From contig JAJDTF010000158.1 in NCBI GenBank assembly GCA_022827265.1, positions 20,151 to 84,150 of the forward strand: a DNA stretch of 64,000 bases, read 5' to 3'. The position numbers and the translations under genes were made by a program. Below the pieces are notes generated by a model. It was given only the letters and a program-made list of their open reading frames with translations. It was not told the origin of the DNA and did no database searches. Positions within the stretch are counted from its first letter, which is position 1. Each line of letters opens with the position of its first letter. Shown piece by piece: positions 43,311-55,296 of this stretch. The DNA is from Acidimicrobiia bacterium (lineage in GTDB: Bacteria; Actinomycetota; Acidimicrobiia; Acidimicrobiales; Poriferisodalaceae).

Positions 43311-44247
43311 GCAGTGGTCAGACCCGGATGCAGTTCGACGTGCTGCGACCGTGCTCGGCGACGATGCTCGCGTCAATTCGCCGCTGGGCGCGTTGACCAC
43401 TTCGAGAGTTGGCGGTCCGGCCGCAGTGGCCTGCGTGGCAAACGGCCTGTCCGACCTGCAACGCGCGGCAGACGCCGCAGCAGCTTCTGGCCTCGAGATA
43501 CTCGTCGTCGGGCGAGGATCGAACCTGCTGGTGGCAGACCGGGGATTTGAGGGCATCGCGCTCTTCCTGGGCGATGCCTACGAGGCGATCGATTTCGATC
43601 GTGTGAACGCGACCGTCACGGCGGGGGCATCTGTGGCCTTGCCGGTGCTGGCTCGTCAGTGCGCGGCGGCGGGCATCGGCGGCCTGGAATGGGCCGTCGG
43701 GGTGCCGGGTTCCGTGGGCGGAGCCGTGCGCATGAATGCAGGAGGGCACGGCAGCGATATGGCGTCGTGCTTGATCGACGCTGACATTGTCGATCTGGAA
43801 GCCGGGACCGGAGTTGCCTGCGACGTCAGCACCTTGAACCTGAGCTACCGCAGCAGCGGCCTCCAGAACCATCACGTCGTGGTTCGCGCGCGGTTGAGCG
43901 GGCACCAGATCTCCCCATCGAAGGCGATGGACCAGATCACGGAGATCGTGCGCTGGCGCAGGGAGCACCAGCCCGGCGGGCAGAACTCCGGTTCGGTCTT
44001 CATGAACCCGCCTGCTGATTCCGCGGGGGCTCGCATCGATCAGGCCGGTCTTCGCGGCTTGCGCATCGGCACGGCGGAGGTATCGCGCCTGCACGCGAAC
44101 TTCATTGTCTCTGATCCCGACGGCACGGCGGCCGATGTCGTCGCGCTCATGGCCGAAGTCCGGCGTCGTGTGACCGAGTCGTCCGGGATCGTGCTGCAGC
44201 CCGAGATCCGCATGGTGGGCTTCGAGACAACACCGACGCCGTCTTGA
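43300..44247 (+). CDS. murB: UDP-MurNAc reductase MurB
   Basis: NADPH/FAD reductase that makes UDP-MurNAc from its enolpyruvyl precursor. The 315-residue protein has VGRGSNLLVAD (FAD), GVPGSVGGAVRMNAGGHG, the SYRSS tyrosine, QPGGQNSGSVFMNP with the catalytic Ser, and HANFIV. ATG 43300 is in frame with ATG 43288; both overlap the murC end, and the shorter fits better. Confidence 0.92.
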   Translation: MSSEQWSDPDAVRRAATVLGDDARVNSPLGALTTSRVGGPAAVACVANGLSDLQRAADAAAASGLEILVVGRGSNLLVADRGFEGIALFLGDAYEAIDFDRVNATVTAGASVALPVLARQCAAAGIGGLEWAVGVPGSVGGAVRMNAGGHGSDMASCLIDADIVDLEAGTGVACDVSTLNLSYRSSGLQNHHVVVRARLSGHQISPSKAMDQITEIVRWRREHQPGGQNSGSVFMNPPADSAGARIDQAGLRGLRIGTAEVSRLHANFIVSDPDGTAADVVALMAEVRRRVTESSGIVLQPEIRMVGFETTPTPS

Positions 44248-44250
44248 GCA

Positions 44251-45000
44251 ATGGCTGCGGGAGATGAGCGACCTCTGGCGCGGATCACGCGTCGCCGCCG
44301 CTGGCTGACCGCGGCGGCGTTCGTCGTGGTTGTGGCGTCAGCGGCCACGGCTCTCTTCGCAGCGGGCACATTCGCGGTCGACCGCATTCACTTCAGCGGT
44401 CTGCATCGCGTGAGCTACGACGAGGCATACGAAGCTGCCGACATCCACGTCGGGAACTTCATGGCAACTCTCGACGCCGGCGAAGCTGAAGGGTCGCTCG
44501 AGCGTCTGCCCTGGGTGGCCGAGGCCCAGGTGCGGCGGCGATGGCCGGCAACGGTGGACGTGCACGTCGTCGAGCGCACCGCAGCGGCAATTGCGCTGGC
44601 CGCTCCCAGCAGCTGGGTTCTCATCGACATCGAAGGTCGGGTCCTCACTTCACCGCTCACCGTCGTGCCTGAGCTTCCGCGCTTGTCAGGCATTGCTGCT
44701 GCGCCAGAACCGGGTGCTTTCCTCGCAAGCGATGCGAGTGCGCTGCTCGTCGCGTTGAGTGCAGCGCAGGGGCAGCCGGAGTTCGAGATTGCCTCGCTGT
44801 GGCGCGACAGGCGCGGGGATCTGAGCGCGCGTGTACGGCAACAGCCCGGAGACCTTGTGCTTGAGGTCGCGCTGGGGGACGAGTCGGCGATCGGGGCCAA
44901 GACGGCGGCGATTGCCGCTGTCATCGGAGAGATGACAGCCTCCGATGCCATCTTGGATGTGTCGGTTCCGCACCTGCCGGTGCTCCGCCCGTCGGGCTAA
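44251..45000 (+). CDS. ftsQ: Division protein FtsQ
   Basis: A 249-residue bitopic protein: Arg-rich cytoplasmic start, one TM helix at about 20-42, a POTRA domain ([34 protein letters not shown]) and a beta domain ([10 protein letters not shown]). It scaffolds FtsL/FtsB to the ring. Follows murB with 3 nt between; there is a 131-bp gap to ftsZ. Confidence 0.88.
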   Translation: MAAGDERPLARITRRRRWLTAAAFVVVVASAATALFAAGTFAVDRIHFSGLHRVSYDEAYEAADIHVGNFMATLDAGEAEGSLERLPWVAEAQVRRRWPATVDVHVVERTAAAIALAAPSSWVLIDIEGRVLTSPLTVVPELPRLSGIAAAPEPGAFLASDASALLVALSAAQGQPEFEIASLWRDRRGDLSARVRQQPGDLVLEVALGDESAIGAKTAAIAAVIGEMTASDAILDVSVPHLPVLRPSG

Positions 45001-45018
45001 GCGGCCGAGCGCAGGGTC

Positions 45019-45047
45019 TTGCCGATGCACAGAGGCATCGGTACTGT
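45019..45047 (+). promoter_or_regulatory. Likely ftsZ promoter with internal palindrome
   Basis: TTGCCG at 45019-45024 and TACTGT at 45042-45047 are spaced 17 bp, an acceptable vegetative promoter. Exactly in the spacer lies an inverted repeat, CCGATGC at 45022-45028 and GCATCGG at 45035-45041, 7 bp with a 6-nt loop. No T-run follows, so an operator is likelier than a terminator. Confidence 0.5.
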
Positions 45048-45131
45048 GGTCAATTGCGCTATTTTCCCATAGAAGGTGCCCGTCGGCGGCACGTCTCATG
45101 TCGCGGCCGGCCAGTGAACGCAAGGAGCCCT

Positions 45132-46208
45132 GTGGCCTCACCACAGAACTACGTGGCACTCATCAAGGTGGTGGGCGTCGGGGGCGGCGGCTCGAATGCC
45201 GTCAACCGGATGATCGATTTCGGCTTGGGCGGGGTCGAGTTCATCGCCGTCAATACCGACGCCCAAGCCCTGCTGATGAGCGACGCCGAAGTCAAGCTGG
45301 ACATCGGTCGCCAGTTGACGCGCGGGCTGGGTGCCGGCAGCGATCCCGAAATCGGCACTCGAGCCGCGGAAGAGCACCGTGACGAGATCGCCGAAGCGCT
45401 GCAGGGTGCGGACATGGTGTTCATCACGGCCGGGGAAGGCGGCGGCACCGGCACCGGAGCCGCTCCGGTGGTGGCGGAGGTGTCCAAGGAGGTCGGCGCG
45501 CTGACGATCGGAGTGGTCACGCGCCCGTTTGCCTTTGAGGGCAAGCGTCGGCAGATTCAGGCCGAACAGGGCATCGAGCGACTGAAGGAGCGTGTCGACA
45601 CGCTGATCGTGATCCCGAATGATCGGCTGCTGACCGTGGCGAGCGAGCACACGTCGATCATCGATGCCTTCCGCATGGCCGATGACGTGCTGCGCGAGGG
45701 CGTGTCCGGCATCTCCGGTCTCATCACCACGCCGGGCCTCATCAATACCGACTTCGCCGACGTCAAGGCGATCATGTCGAGCGCTGGCACCGCCCTGATG
45801 GGAATCGGCCGTGCCCATGGCGAGAACCGCTCCAAGAATGCGGCTCGACAGGCAGTCTCGTCGTCGTTGCTCGAGGAGTCCATCGACGGTGCCCGCGGCA
45901 TCTTGTTGAACATTGCCGCGGGGCCGGAGCTCGGGCTGTTCGAAGTCAACGAAGCGGCGGAAGTCATCCGCGAGGTGGCGCACGCCGAGGCCAACATCAT
46001 CTTCGGCACGGTGATCGACGATTCACTCGGGGAAGAGATTCGTGTAACCGTCATCGCTGCTGGTTTCGACCGGTACGGGCCGGGCCGCTCTGGAGGTGCG
46101 GCGCTGGGCGACTACGCAGCCTCGGAGGAGTCCGGCGATGTGGCCGACCCATTCGGCGACCTCGACGAGGACGACGAGTCATTCGACGTGCCCAGCTTCC
46201 TGCGGTGA
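45132..46208 (+). CDS. ftsZ: Tubulin-like division GTPase FtsZ
   Basis: Forms the Z ring. The 358-residue protein has [11 protein letters not shown], the tubulin signature GGGTGTG at 103-109, the T7 loop [13 protein letters not shown], and a C-terminal FDVPSFLR peptide for partner binding after a short acidic linker. GTG 45132 has AAGGAG 4 nt upstream. SepF is encoded 1.5 kb downstream and there is no FtsA gene. Confidence 0.96.
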   Translation: MASPQNYVALIKVVGVGGGGSNAVNRMIDFGLGGVEFIAVNTDAQALLMSDAEVKLDIGRQLTRGLGAGSDPEIGTRAAEEHRDEIAEALQGADMVFITAGEGGGTGTGAAPVVAEVSKEVGALTIGVVTRPFAFEGKRRQIQAEQGIERLKERVDTLIVIPNDRLLTVASEHTSIIDAFRMADDVLREGVSGISGLITTPGLINTDFADVKAIMSSAGTALMGIGRAHGENRSKNAARQAVSSSLLEESIDGARGILLNIAAGPELGLFEVNEAAEVIREVAHAEANIIFGTVIDDSLGEEIRVTVIAAGFDRYGPGRSGGAALGDYAASEESGDVADPFGDLDEDDESFDVPSFLR

Positions 46209-46314
46209 CGCCTGAGTTACGTCGCAACCACTCCAGACTGCTGCACATCGGCGTCGGCTGCGGCCTCCCAACGGGGCTGCACGACGTGAGACGCCGCACC
46301 GGCGGGCGCTTCGG

Positions 46315-47001
46315 ATGCTGACGCTGCGCCGACGCTGCGGGGACAGCTTGGTTCAGATCTCGGTCACTGAGCGCTCCGACGGTGACTGCGCTCCCATCGA
46401 CGGGTCCGCCCCCGGCAACGTGACCGTCCTGCGGCAGGTCCATGGCACTCGAGTCGTCGAGGTCGGACGACCAGGAGAGCATCAGGGGGTCAGCGCCGAC
46501 GCGGCATGGACATCTACGCCACGAGCCACTCTGGCCGTGCGAACCGCTGACTGCGTGCCGATAGTGCTGTACGGGACCGATGCGGCTGGTCGGGGAGCGG
46601 TCGCAGCAGTGCACGCGGGGTGGAGAGGTCTGCTTGATGGCATCGTCGCTGCGACCCTCGTCGAGCTCAGGTGCCATGGAATCGGTGGCCTGCGCGCCGT
46701 CGTCGGGCCGCATATCTGCCCGCTGCACTACGAATTCGGCGCCGAGCAGCTCGAAGCAGCGAGCAAGGCGCTAGGTCCCTCAGTGTCGAGCACAACGCAA
46801 TGGCGCACCCCAGCGTTCGATCTGGGTGAGGCGACGCGGCTGGTGTTGCGACGCAACGGGGCAGTCATCGACAGCGAGGTCAGCCGTTGCACTGCTTCGG
46901 ACGAGCGCTATTACTCGCACCGATGCCGCGGAGAGCACAGCCGAACAGCCGTACTGGTCTGCCTGGAGGCTGAGCGGGCAGCCGGACTGATCGATGATTG
47001 A
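46315..47001 (+). CDS. pgeF: Peptidoglycan editing factor PgeF (YfiH family)
   Basis: Multi-copper-fold 'polyphenol oxidase'-like cytosolic enzyme that hydrolyses wrong UDP-MurNAc-Ser intermediates in E. coli. The 228-residue protein has LRQVHGTRV, TADCVPIVL, HAGWRGLL and GPHICPLHYEFG, supplying the His/Cys metal site. The N-terminal segment before LRQVHG is short. Follows ftsZ by 106 bp; overlaps yggS by 8 nt. Confidence 0.88.
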   Translation: MLTLRRRCGDSLVQISVTERSDGDCAPIDGSAPGNVTVLRQVHGTRVVEVGRPGEHQGVSADAAWTSTPRATLAVRTADCVPIVLYGTDAAGRGAVAAVHAGWRGLLDGIVAATLVELRCHGIGGLRAVVGPHICPLHYEFGAEQLEAASKALGPSVSSTTQWRTPAFDLGEATRLVLRRNGAVIDSEVSRCTASDERYYSHRCRGEHSRTAVLVCLEAERAAGLIDD

Positions 47002-47677
47002 CGCCGAGGAGGTCCGCCGTCGCACCGAGCGCGTCAAGCAGCGGATAACCGATGCCGGCGGCGATGTTGCTCAGGTCGCCATCGTGGCGGTGACCAAGGG
47101 CTTCGACAGCTCGGCCATCGAAGCTGCGGCTCATGCCGGTCTGGCGATGATCGGTGAGAACTACGCCCAGGAGCTGCACGGCAAGTGGAACGAGGTGGAC
47201 GCAGCAACCAAGACGGCAGTGGAGGTCCACTTCATTGGTCGGCTGCAGTCGAACAAGGTACGGCAACTGGCTGGAGTGGTGGACGTGTGGCAGAGCGTGG
47301 ACCGAGCGCGGTTGGTCTCCGAAATTGCTCGCCACGATCCGGGGGCAGCCATCTTCGTGCAGCTCGACATAAGCGGCAGTGCCACGCAGGGTGGCTGCAC
47401 GCCCGACGAGGCCTCGTCGCTGGTGGCTGCCGCGCGTCGGGAGGGACTCGATGTGGCGGGTTGCATGGCCATTGGCCCGCAGGGTTCGCTGCCTGAGATC
47501 GCAAAGGCGTTCGACGAGGTTGCACGATTTGCCGATCGGTATGAGCTCGAGCACCGCTGCATGGGGATGAGCGCAGATCTCGAGGCGGCGGTCAGAGCCG
47601 GTTCGACGATGGTGCGCATCGGAACTGCCCTGTTCGGGGATCGTCCGCTGCGAAATATCTCGGCGCGGGGTGCCTGA
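46994..47677 (+). CDS. yggS: PLP homeostasis protein YggS/YlmE family
   Basis: A 227-residue PLP-binding alanine-racemase-fold protein. PLP lysine is in AVTKGFDSSA; GENYAQEL, FIGRLQSNK and MGMSADLEAAV are present. It keeps vitamin B6 and amino-acid pools balanced and lies next to sepF in most Gram-positive genomes, as here. Confidence 0.91.
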   Translation: MIDAEEVRRRTERVKQRITDAGGDVAQVAIVAVTKGFDSSAIEAAAHAGLAMIGENYAQELHGKWNEVDAATKTAVEVHFIGRLQSNKVRQLAGVVDVWQSVDRARLVSEIARHDPGAAIFVQLDISGSATQGGCTPDEASSLVAAARREGLDVAGCMAIGPQGSLPEIAKAFDEVARFADRYELEHRCMGMSADLEAAVRAGSTMVRIGTALFGDRPLRNISARGA

Positions 47678-47752
47678 CCGCAACTTGACAAGTCGGTACC
47701 CTGTGCGATCGAGGCAGTCTTCTGACCGGGACTGTTGTCACTGAGGTTCTGC

Positions 47753-48265
47753 ATGGCATCGTTCATGAAGCAGGCAATGAGCTATCTGGGCTTGGGCCCG
47801 GATGACAGCTATGCGCCCCCACCCGAACGCGCCATGCCGGGCGACATGCCCGCGGCTGAGGCGTTAGCCGACCAGACCGGCCAGAGCGGCGTCACCGTGG
47901 TCGAGCGGCCAGCGGCGTCGACACCGCAGACTGCACCCGCCGGACCGACGTCGGCCGTGCGCCGCGTCGCCACATCGACAGCACAGCCGTTCGTGCTGAT
48001 GCCGCGGATGTTCGATGACGCACAGCAGATCGGAGATCGCTTCAAGCGCGATCAACCGATCATCTTGAACTTGCAGGGCCTCGATCGTGATACCGCTCGC
48101 CGGCTACTCGATTTTGCCAGCGGGCTGTGCTATGCGCGCGATGGAGAGATGCGCAAGGTCGCAAACGCCGTCTACATGCTCGTGCCGGCAAATGTCGTGG
48201 TGAGCGATGACGAGCATCACGCAGTTGCCGCACAGGACGTCTCCGCGCAGGACGCCGGCCGCTGA
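47753..48265 (+). CDS. sepF: Cell division protein SepF
   Basis: FtsZ membrane anchor and bundler. The 170-residue protein begins with a short amphipathic membrane-binding helix (MASFMKQAMSYLGLG), a Pro/Thr/Ala-rich linker, then the SepF dimer domain (DDAQQIGDRFKRDQPIILNLQGLD through the ARRLLDFASGL helix). GAGG lies 6 nt before ATG 47753. With no ftsA in the cluster, this is the likely essential FtsZ anchor. A TTGACA lies at 47685, but I see no matching -10. Confidence 0.92.
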   Translation: MASFMKQAMSYLGLGPDDSYAPPPERAMPGDMPAAEALADQTGQSGVTVVERPAASTPQTAPAGPTSAVRRVATSTAQPFVLMPRMFDDAQQIGDRFKRDQPIILNLQGLDRDTARRLLDFASGLCYARDGEMRKVANAVYMLVPANVVVSDDEHHAVAAQDVSAQDAGR

Positions 48266-48301
48266 GACGTTCCGCCGCGGATCAGCAAACGGAGCGATGA
48301 G

Positions 48302-48556
48302 ATGCTGTGCACGCTGATATCCCTCTACGTGTTCGCAATCTTTGCGCGTGTGCTGTTCAGCTGGATCCCGCTTGCTCCCGAGAGCCCGGTCATGGTTGTG
48401 CGCACTTGGCTGGTGCGCATTACTGAACCTGTCATGGGTCCGTTGCGGCGGGCACTGCCCGCTGTGCGACTGGGCCGCGTGGCGCTCGACCTGTCACCGA
48501 TCGTGCTGATCATCGGACTGCAGGTCTTCGTGGCGGGCATGCTGCTGGGATGCTGA
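48302..48556 (+). CDS. yggT: YggT-family membrane protein
   Basis: An 84-residue protein with two TM segments, the YggT signature SWIP near residue 20 and the EPVMGPLRRALP motif before the second helix. Usual neighbour of sepF in actinobacteria. Function unknown. Confidence 0.88.
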   Translation: MLCTLISLYVFAIFARVLFSWIPLAPESPVMVVRTWLVRITEPVMGPLRRALPAVRLGRVALDLSPIVLIIGLQVFVAGMLLGC

Positions 48557-48577
48557 GACGCTGGTACATTCCGCGCC

Positions 48578-49278
48578 ATGGCCAGCCCTGATTCTCCTCC
48601 CGTCGAACCTTCCGATACCGAGGGCGAGGGCTTGCTCGAGACGATCGGCGCGCAGCTTGCGACACTCGCAGCGCAGGTATCCGAGATTGACCAGCGCATG
48701 AGCAGCGTGGAATCGGGAGCGCCTGCACAGCCCGTGGAGGTGCGGCTGTCGCCCGAGACCGTGGCGCAGATTGCCGATGCACTTGCTGCACTGCAGGCGG
48801 CAGGCAGCCAGGCGTTGGACGAAGCGTTCAAGACGGCGAGCGACGACCTCACCGAGGCCCTGTCCGGTCTCGTACGGTCTGAGATTTCGAGGACACTGAC
48901 CGACGCGGGTTACACCGTCGAGGTCACCGAGGTCGCTGAGCCGGACATCGACGATGAGCCGTCCGAGGACGGCGCCGGCTCTGACGCTGCCGCCGCGAAC
49001 GATGTAGGTGTGCTGCCCGAGCCGGAGCCGATTGCGGCTTTTGCGCGCTCTGGGCCAGATGCTGCGGCCATGCCGTCGATCGTCGCGCCGCTGGCCGCAG
49101 CCGAACGGATTGACGCCGCGTACGAATCGATCGGTTCCGGCTCGGAGGGCGGCACTGGCAACGACGACATCGATGAGGCAGACCGCGATCTCATCGACTC
49201 GGATCGGCCACCGCTCCGGCTCGACGAACTCGATGATCCCTTCCTGGATGCGCTGATCCGCAAGGAACCCCTGTCAGC

Positions 49279-49282
<4 letters not shown>
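48578..49282 (+). CDS. Acidic coiled-coil protein in the divIVA position
   Basis: A 234-residue, strongly acidic protein of no recognised family. A helical first half (ETIGAQLATLAAQVSEIDQRM and ALAALQAAGSQALDEAF) looks coiled coil; the second half is Asp/Glu/Ala-rich and probably disordered, ending DPFLDALIRKEPLSA. Actinobacteria usually have divIVA/wag31 right after yggT, but this lacks the DivIVA N-terminal signature. The stop overlaps the convergent ileS stop by 3 nt. Confidence 0.7.
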
Positions 49283-52464
<3,182 letters not shown>

Positions 52465-52531
52465 CAGCGCCTCCTGGGCCTCGCTCGAGCCCACGAGTCA
52501 GCGAGGGTACCCCTGAGGCAGGGAAATCAAC

Positions 52532-52572
52532 GGGGATGCGAGCTGCCAAACAGACTCGAAATCGGCATCCCC
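52532..52572 (-). promoter_or_regulatory. Hairpin in the ileS leader
   Basis: GGGGATGC at 52532-52539 and GCATCCCC at 52565-52572 are a perfect 8-bp inverted repeat with a 25-nt loop, 68-108 nt upstream of the chosen ileS start on the minus strand. A second 6-bp pair, CTCGCT and AGCGAG, lies nearer the start. It could be a leader control structure, but a classic T-box sequence is not present. Confidence 0.4.
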
Positions 52573-52609
52573 AGGCGACGCTTGCATTCGCGTCTCTCAC
52601 GGGCGACCC

Positions 52610-52682
52610 GTTGCTTCCCGCTCTTGTTCGCTACGCTCACGGGCCGCTCGGGCCACGGCTTCGCCTTCGGCTCAGCCTCTAG
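52610..52682 (-). repeat. Dispersed repeat, short type
   Basis: Near-consensus copy with CTAGAGGCTGAGCC at its right end, between divergent ileS and the DksA-like gene and about 30 bp before the latter's ATG. GGCGAAGCC is kept although three bases are lost before it. Confidence 0.9.
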
Positions 52683-52712
52683 ACTGCCGCGTCGCTTCTG
52701 TGGGGAGGAGTC

Positions 52713-53309
52713 ATGGCCACTGCGAAGAAGGCTTCCGCCCGTAAGGCTGCTGCGAAGAAGGCTCCCGCACGGAAGCGGGCAGCAGATTCCTCGAAGGCCG
52801 AGACCGCCACGAGCAAGGCAGGCGCTACGAAGAAGACCGCAGCAAAGAAGACCGCTGCCAAGACAGCGAGCACGGCCAAGAGGGCACCTGCGAAGAAGGC
52901 CGCAGCCCGCCGCAAGGCTCCAAAGCCCCGCTTCGGCGAGGTGTTTCTCGAGAAGCAGCGACAGGCGTTGCTGGCCGAGCGCCGTCGCTACACCGAGCAT
53001 GCTGAGCGGTATGAGGCCGAGGCCGAGCAGCTCGTGAATGAACGCGAGCCGGGCGATGTTCAGTTCGATGAGGAGTCGGGTGAGGGAGACTCCATCGCCG
53101 TGGAGCGCGATCGGGCGCTGCAGATCTCGGCTCGTGAGCGTGAGGAGATCGCCGAGATCGATGCGGCTTTGGCGCGCATCGAAGACGGCACCTATGGCAT
53201 CTGCGTCGTCTCGGGCAAGCCGATCCCCAAGGAGCGCCTGGAAGCGATCCCGCACGCTTCCATGCGCGTGGAGGTCAAGAGCAGCGGTCCGGCGTGGCGT
53301 CGGCCGTAG
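52713..53309 (+). CDS. DksA/TraR-like protein with histone-H1-like tail
   Basis: The 198-residue protein starts with about 70 residues of Lys/Ala repeats (KKAPARKRA, TKKTAAKKTAAKTA, AKKAAARRKA), like histone H1 or long HU tails. Residues about 75-195 are DksA/TraR-like: coiled coil, ERDRALQISARE, IDAALARIEDGTYGIC, then GKPIPKERLEAIPHA. Only one of the four zinc cysteines (in YGICVVSG) is visible, so zinc binding is probably lost. It may act on RNA polymerase or DNA. Upstream of lspA. Confidence 0.85.
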   Translation: MATAKKASARKAAAKKAPARKRAADSSKAETATSKAGATKKTAAKKTAAKTASTAKRAPAKKAAARRKAPKPRFGEVFLEKQRQALLAERRRYTEHAERYEAEAEQLVNEREPGDVQFDEESGEGDSIAVERDRALQISAREREEIAEIDAALARIEDGTYGICVVSGKPIPKERLEAIPHASMRVEVKSSGPAWRRP

Positions 53310-53322
53310 AGGCTGACCCGAG

Positions 53323-53844
53323 GTGTTCGCGAGCCGCCCGTCAGCTCCGCGAGACCGTGTGACGCGCAACCTCAGCATCGCCATCGCCTCGGTTGCAGTT
53401 CTCTGCCTGGATCAGCTCACCAAGACATGGGCCGTGGTCGCCCTGGACGACCGCATCATCGACCTCGTGTGGACGTTGCGCCTGCGACTTGTGCACAACA
53501 CCGGTTTCGCCTTCTCGGCGGGCCAGCGACTCGGCCCGGTGCTGGCACTCGTGGCCATCGTGATCGTCGGCGTGCTCTGGCTGTCGCGACGTCGTGTCCA
53601 AGGCCAATGGGCCTCAATCGGTCTCGGCGGGATCATCGGGGGAGCACTGGGCAATCTCGCTGATCGTGTCTTTCGCGGCGCGGCATGGGGGCGTGGCGCA
53701 GTAGTCGACTTCATCGATCTGCAGTGGTGGCCGATATTCAACGTGGCTGACGCCTCCATTACCGTCGGGCTCGTCGTCGTGCTGTTCCACCTGTATCGAA
53801 GCGACCGGCGTCGGGCCAAGGCTGCCCGAGAGGCATCTGGGTGA
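53323..53844 (+). CDS. lspA: Lipoprotein signal peptidase II
   Basis: Aspartyl protease that cleaves lipoprotein signal peptides in the membrane. The 173-residue protein has four TM helices; DQLTKTW, HNTGFAFS, and catalytic Asp114 (GNLADRVF) and Asp143 (NVADASI). GTG start 14 nt after the DksA-like gene; GTGA overlap with the pseudouridine synthase. Confidence 0.94.
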   Translation: MFASRPSAPRDRVTRNLSIAIASVAVLCLDQLTKTWAVVALDDRIIDLVWTLRLRLVHNTGFAFSAGQRLGPVLALVAIVIVGVLWLSRRRVQGQWASIGLGGIIGGALGNLADRVFRGAAWGRGAVVDFIDLQWWPIFNVADASITVGLVVVLFHLYRSDRRRAKAAREASG

Positions 53845-54791
53845 GCGATCGGCCCCAGCGCTTCGAGATACCGGAGTCGCTGTCCGGCGAACGCATCGAC
53901 CGTGCGCTGTCGCTGTTGACCGGGCGGCCCCGATCAGACACGGCGAAGATGATCGCGCAGGGGTGGGTTCTGGTCGACGGCCAGATCGCTCGGGCCGGTT
54001 CCCTGCGGGTCGCTGCTGGCTCGACGGTAGAAGTCACGGATACGCAAGTTTCCCCAGCGGTCCGCGAGCATCGCCGTGAGCGTGCCCCATTCGATGTCCT
54101 GCATGCCGATGGCGACATCGTGGTCGTGGACAAGCCGTCCGGAGTCGTCACCCATCCCGGCAGCGGACATGCGGCGGGCACGCTCGCTGACGGATTGGTC
54201 GAGCGGTATCCGGACATGGCCGGTGTGGGTCAGCCCGGCCGGCCCGGCATCGTGCACCGGCTCGACCGGGGGACCAGCGGCGTCTTGGTGTGCGCACGCA
54301 GTTCTCGGGCGTACGACGCGCTCGTCGAGCAGCTCACGAACCGGCAGGTTCGCAGAACCTATGCAGCCCTCGCTCGAGGGCACCCCTCTTCGCCGACGGG
54401 CACGATCGAGGCGCCGATCGGCCGGGATCGGGAGCATCGCACGCTCATGGTCCTGACATCGGAGGGTCGTGAGGCCCGGACGCACTACAGCGTCGTCGAG
54501 ACCTATGCGCATCCCGTGGAAGCCTCGCTGCTCCGCTGCCGACTCGAGACGGGGCGGACGCACCAGATCCGGGTGCACCTGGCCAGCATCGGGCTGCCGC
54601 TGCTCGGCGACCTGACCTACGGCGGGCCGGATCCATTCGGCATCGGCCGCCCGCTGCTGCACGCGATCCGGTTGGTGTTCCAGCACCCGGTCACCGGTGC
54701 GGACATGAGCTTCGAGGCCCCGATGCCAGATGACTTCATCGAGGCGCTGACGCGCTTCGCTGCCGATCCATCGGCTTTCCCGACGGAGTGA
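53841..54791 (+). CDS. rluD: RluA-family 23S rRNA pseudouridine synthase
   Basis: A 316-residue enzyme with an N-terminal S4 RNA-binding domain (ERIDRALSLLTGRPRS, then ILVDG-like WVLVDGQIA) and a pseudouridine synthase domain: VVVDKPSGVVTHPG, HRLDRGTSG with catalytic Asp142, and GRTHQIRVHL. Next to lspA, the RluD position in many bacteria; the rRNA site cannot be proven from sequence. Confidence 0.9.
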   Translation: MSDRPQRFEIPESLSGERIDRALSLLTGRPRSDTAKMIAQGWVLVDGQIARAGSLRVAAGSTVEVTDTQVSPAVREHRRERAPFDVLHADGDIVVVDKPSGVVTHPGSGHAAGTLADGLVERYPDMAGVGQPGRPGIVHRLDRGTSGVLVCARSSRAYDALVEQLTNRQVRRTYAALARGHPSSPTGTIEAPIGRDREHRTLMVLTSEGREARTHYSVVETYAHPVEASLLRCRLETGRTHQIRVHLASIGLPLLGDLTYGGPDPFGIGRPLLHAIRLVFQHPVTGADMSFEAPMPDDFIEALTRFAADPSAFPTE

Positions 54792-54795
54792 GGTG

Positions 54796-55248
54796 TCAGG
54801 CGGCTGAGCCCGCGGCGTCGGGCCATGGCGCGCGACCCCGGGCTATCTCGGCAACTGCAGCGAGACTGTAGGAATCCAGTTCGGCGCGCATGCGACTGCC
54901 CACCGAGTCCCAGATCGCCAGCAAGACGCACTGTCCCTCGTGGTCGCACGCACCATCTTGATGAGGCTGGCCGAAATCGCCGAGAGCGATGGGGCCGTCG
55001 ACTGCTCGAATGATCATCCCGATCGTGATCTCGGCTGGGTCGCGAGCCATCACGTAGCCGCCGCCGACACCACGTTTGGATCGAACCAAGCCTGCGCCCT
55101 TGAGCGCGAGCAGGATCTGCTCGAGGTAGGGCTGGGGCAGACCTGTGCGTTCCGCGATATCGCGCACCGAGGTCGGCCGGCCGTTGTCGTTGAGGACCAG
55201 GGACAGCAACGCGCGGCTCGCATAGTCTCCCCGCGTCGAGACCGCCAC
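54796..55248 (-). CDS. Rrf2-family transcription regulator
   Basis: A 150-residue winged-helix protein: YASRALLSLVL, SVRDIAERTGLPQPYLEQIL and GLVRSKRGVGGGY are typical Rrf2. In the effector loop only two cysteines are seen, spaced C-x5-C (CDHEGQC); the third seen in IscR/NsrR is missing, so an Fe-S cluster would need another ligand. GTG 55248. It is divergent from the phosphatase gene, with 48 bp between the starts. Confidence 0.85.
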   Translation of the reverse strand: MAVSTRGDYASRALLSLVLNDNGRPTSVRDIAERTGLPQPYLEQILLALKGAGLVRSKRGVGGGYVMARDPAEITIGMIIRAVDGPIALGDFGQPHQDGACDHEGQCVLLAIWDSVGSRMRAELDSYSLAAVAEIARGRAPWPDAAGSAA

Positions 55249-55296
55249 GGTGGCAGCGTAGCCCCGACACCGGCTCAGCCTCCTAGGGTCAGCATC

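Noticed and set aside
45022..45041. Rho-independent terminator upstream of ftsZ
   Set aside because: The stem is not followed by a T-run and lies between -35 and -10 boxes.
52495..52600. T-box riboswitch upstream of ileS
   Set aside because: GGTACC is present, but the UGGN stretch and a clear specifier stem are not; I keep only a hairpin.
54940..55296. Longer start for the alkaline-phosphatase-superfamily protein
   Set aside because: It would run through the Rrf2 gene on the other strand and a repeat remnant; GTG 55297 begins the fold.
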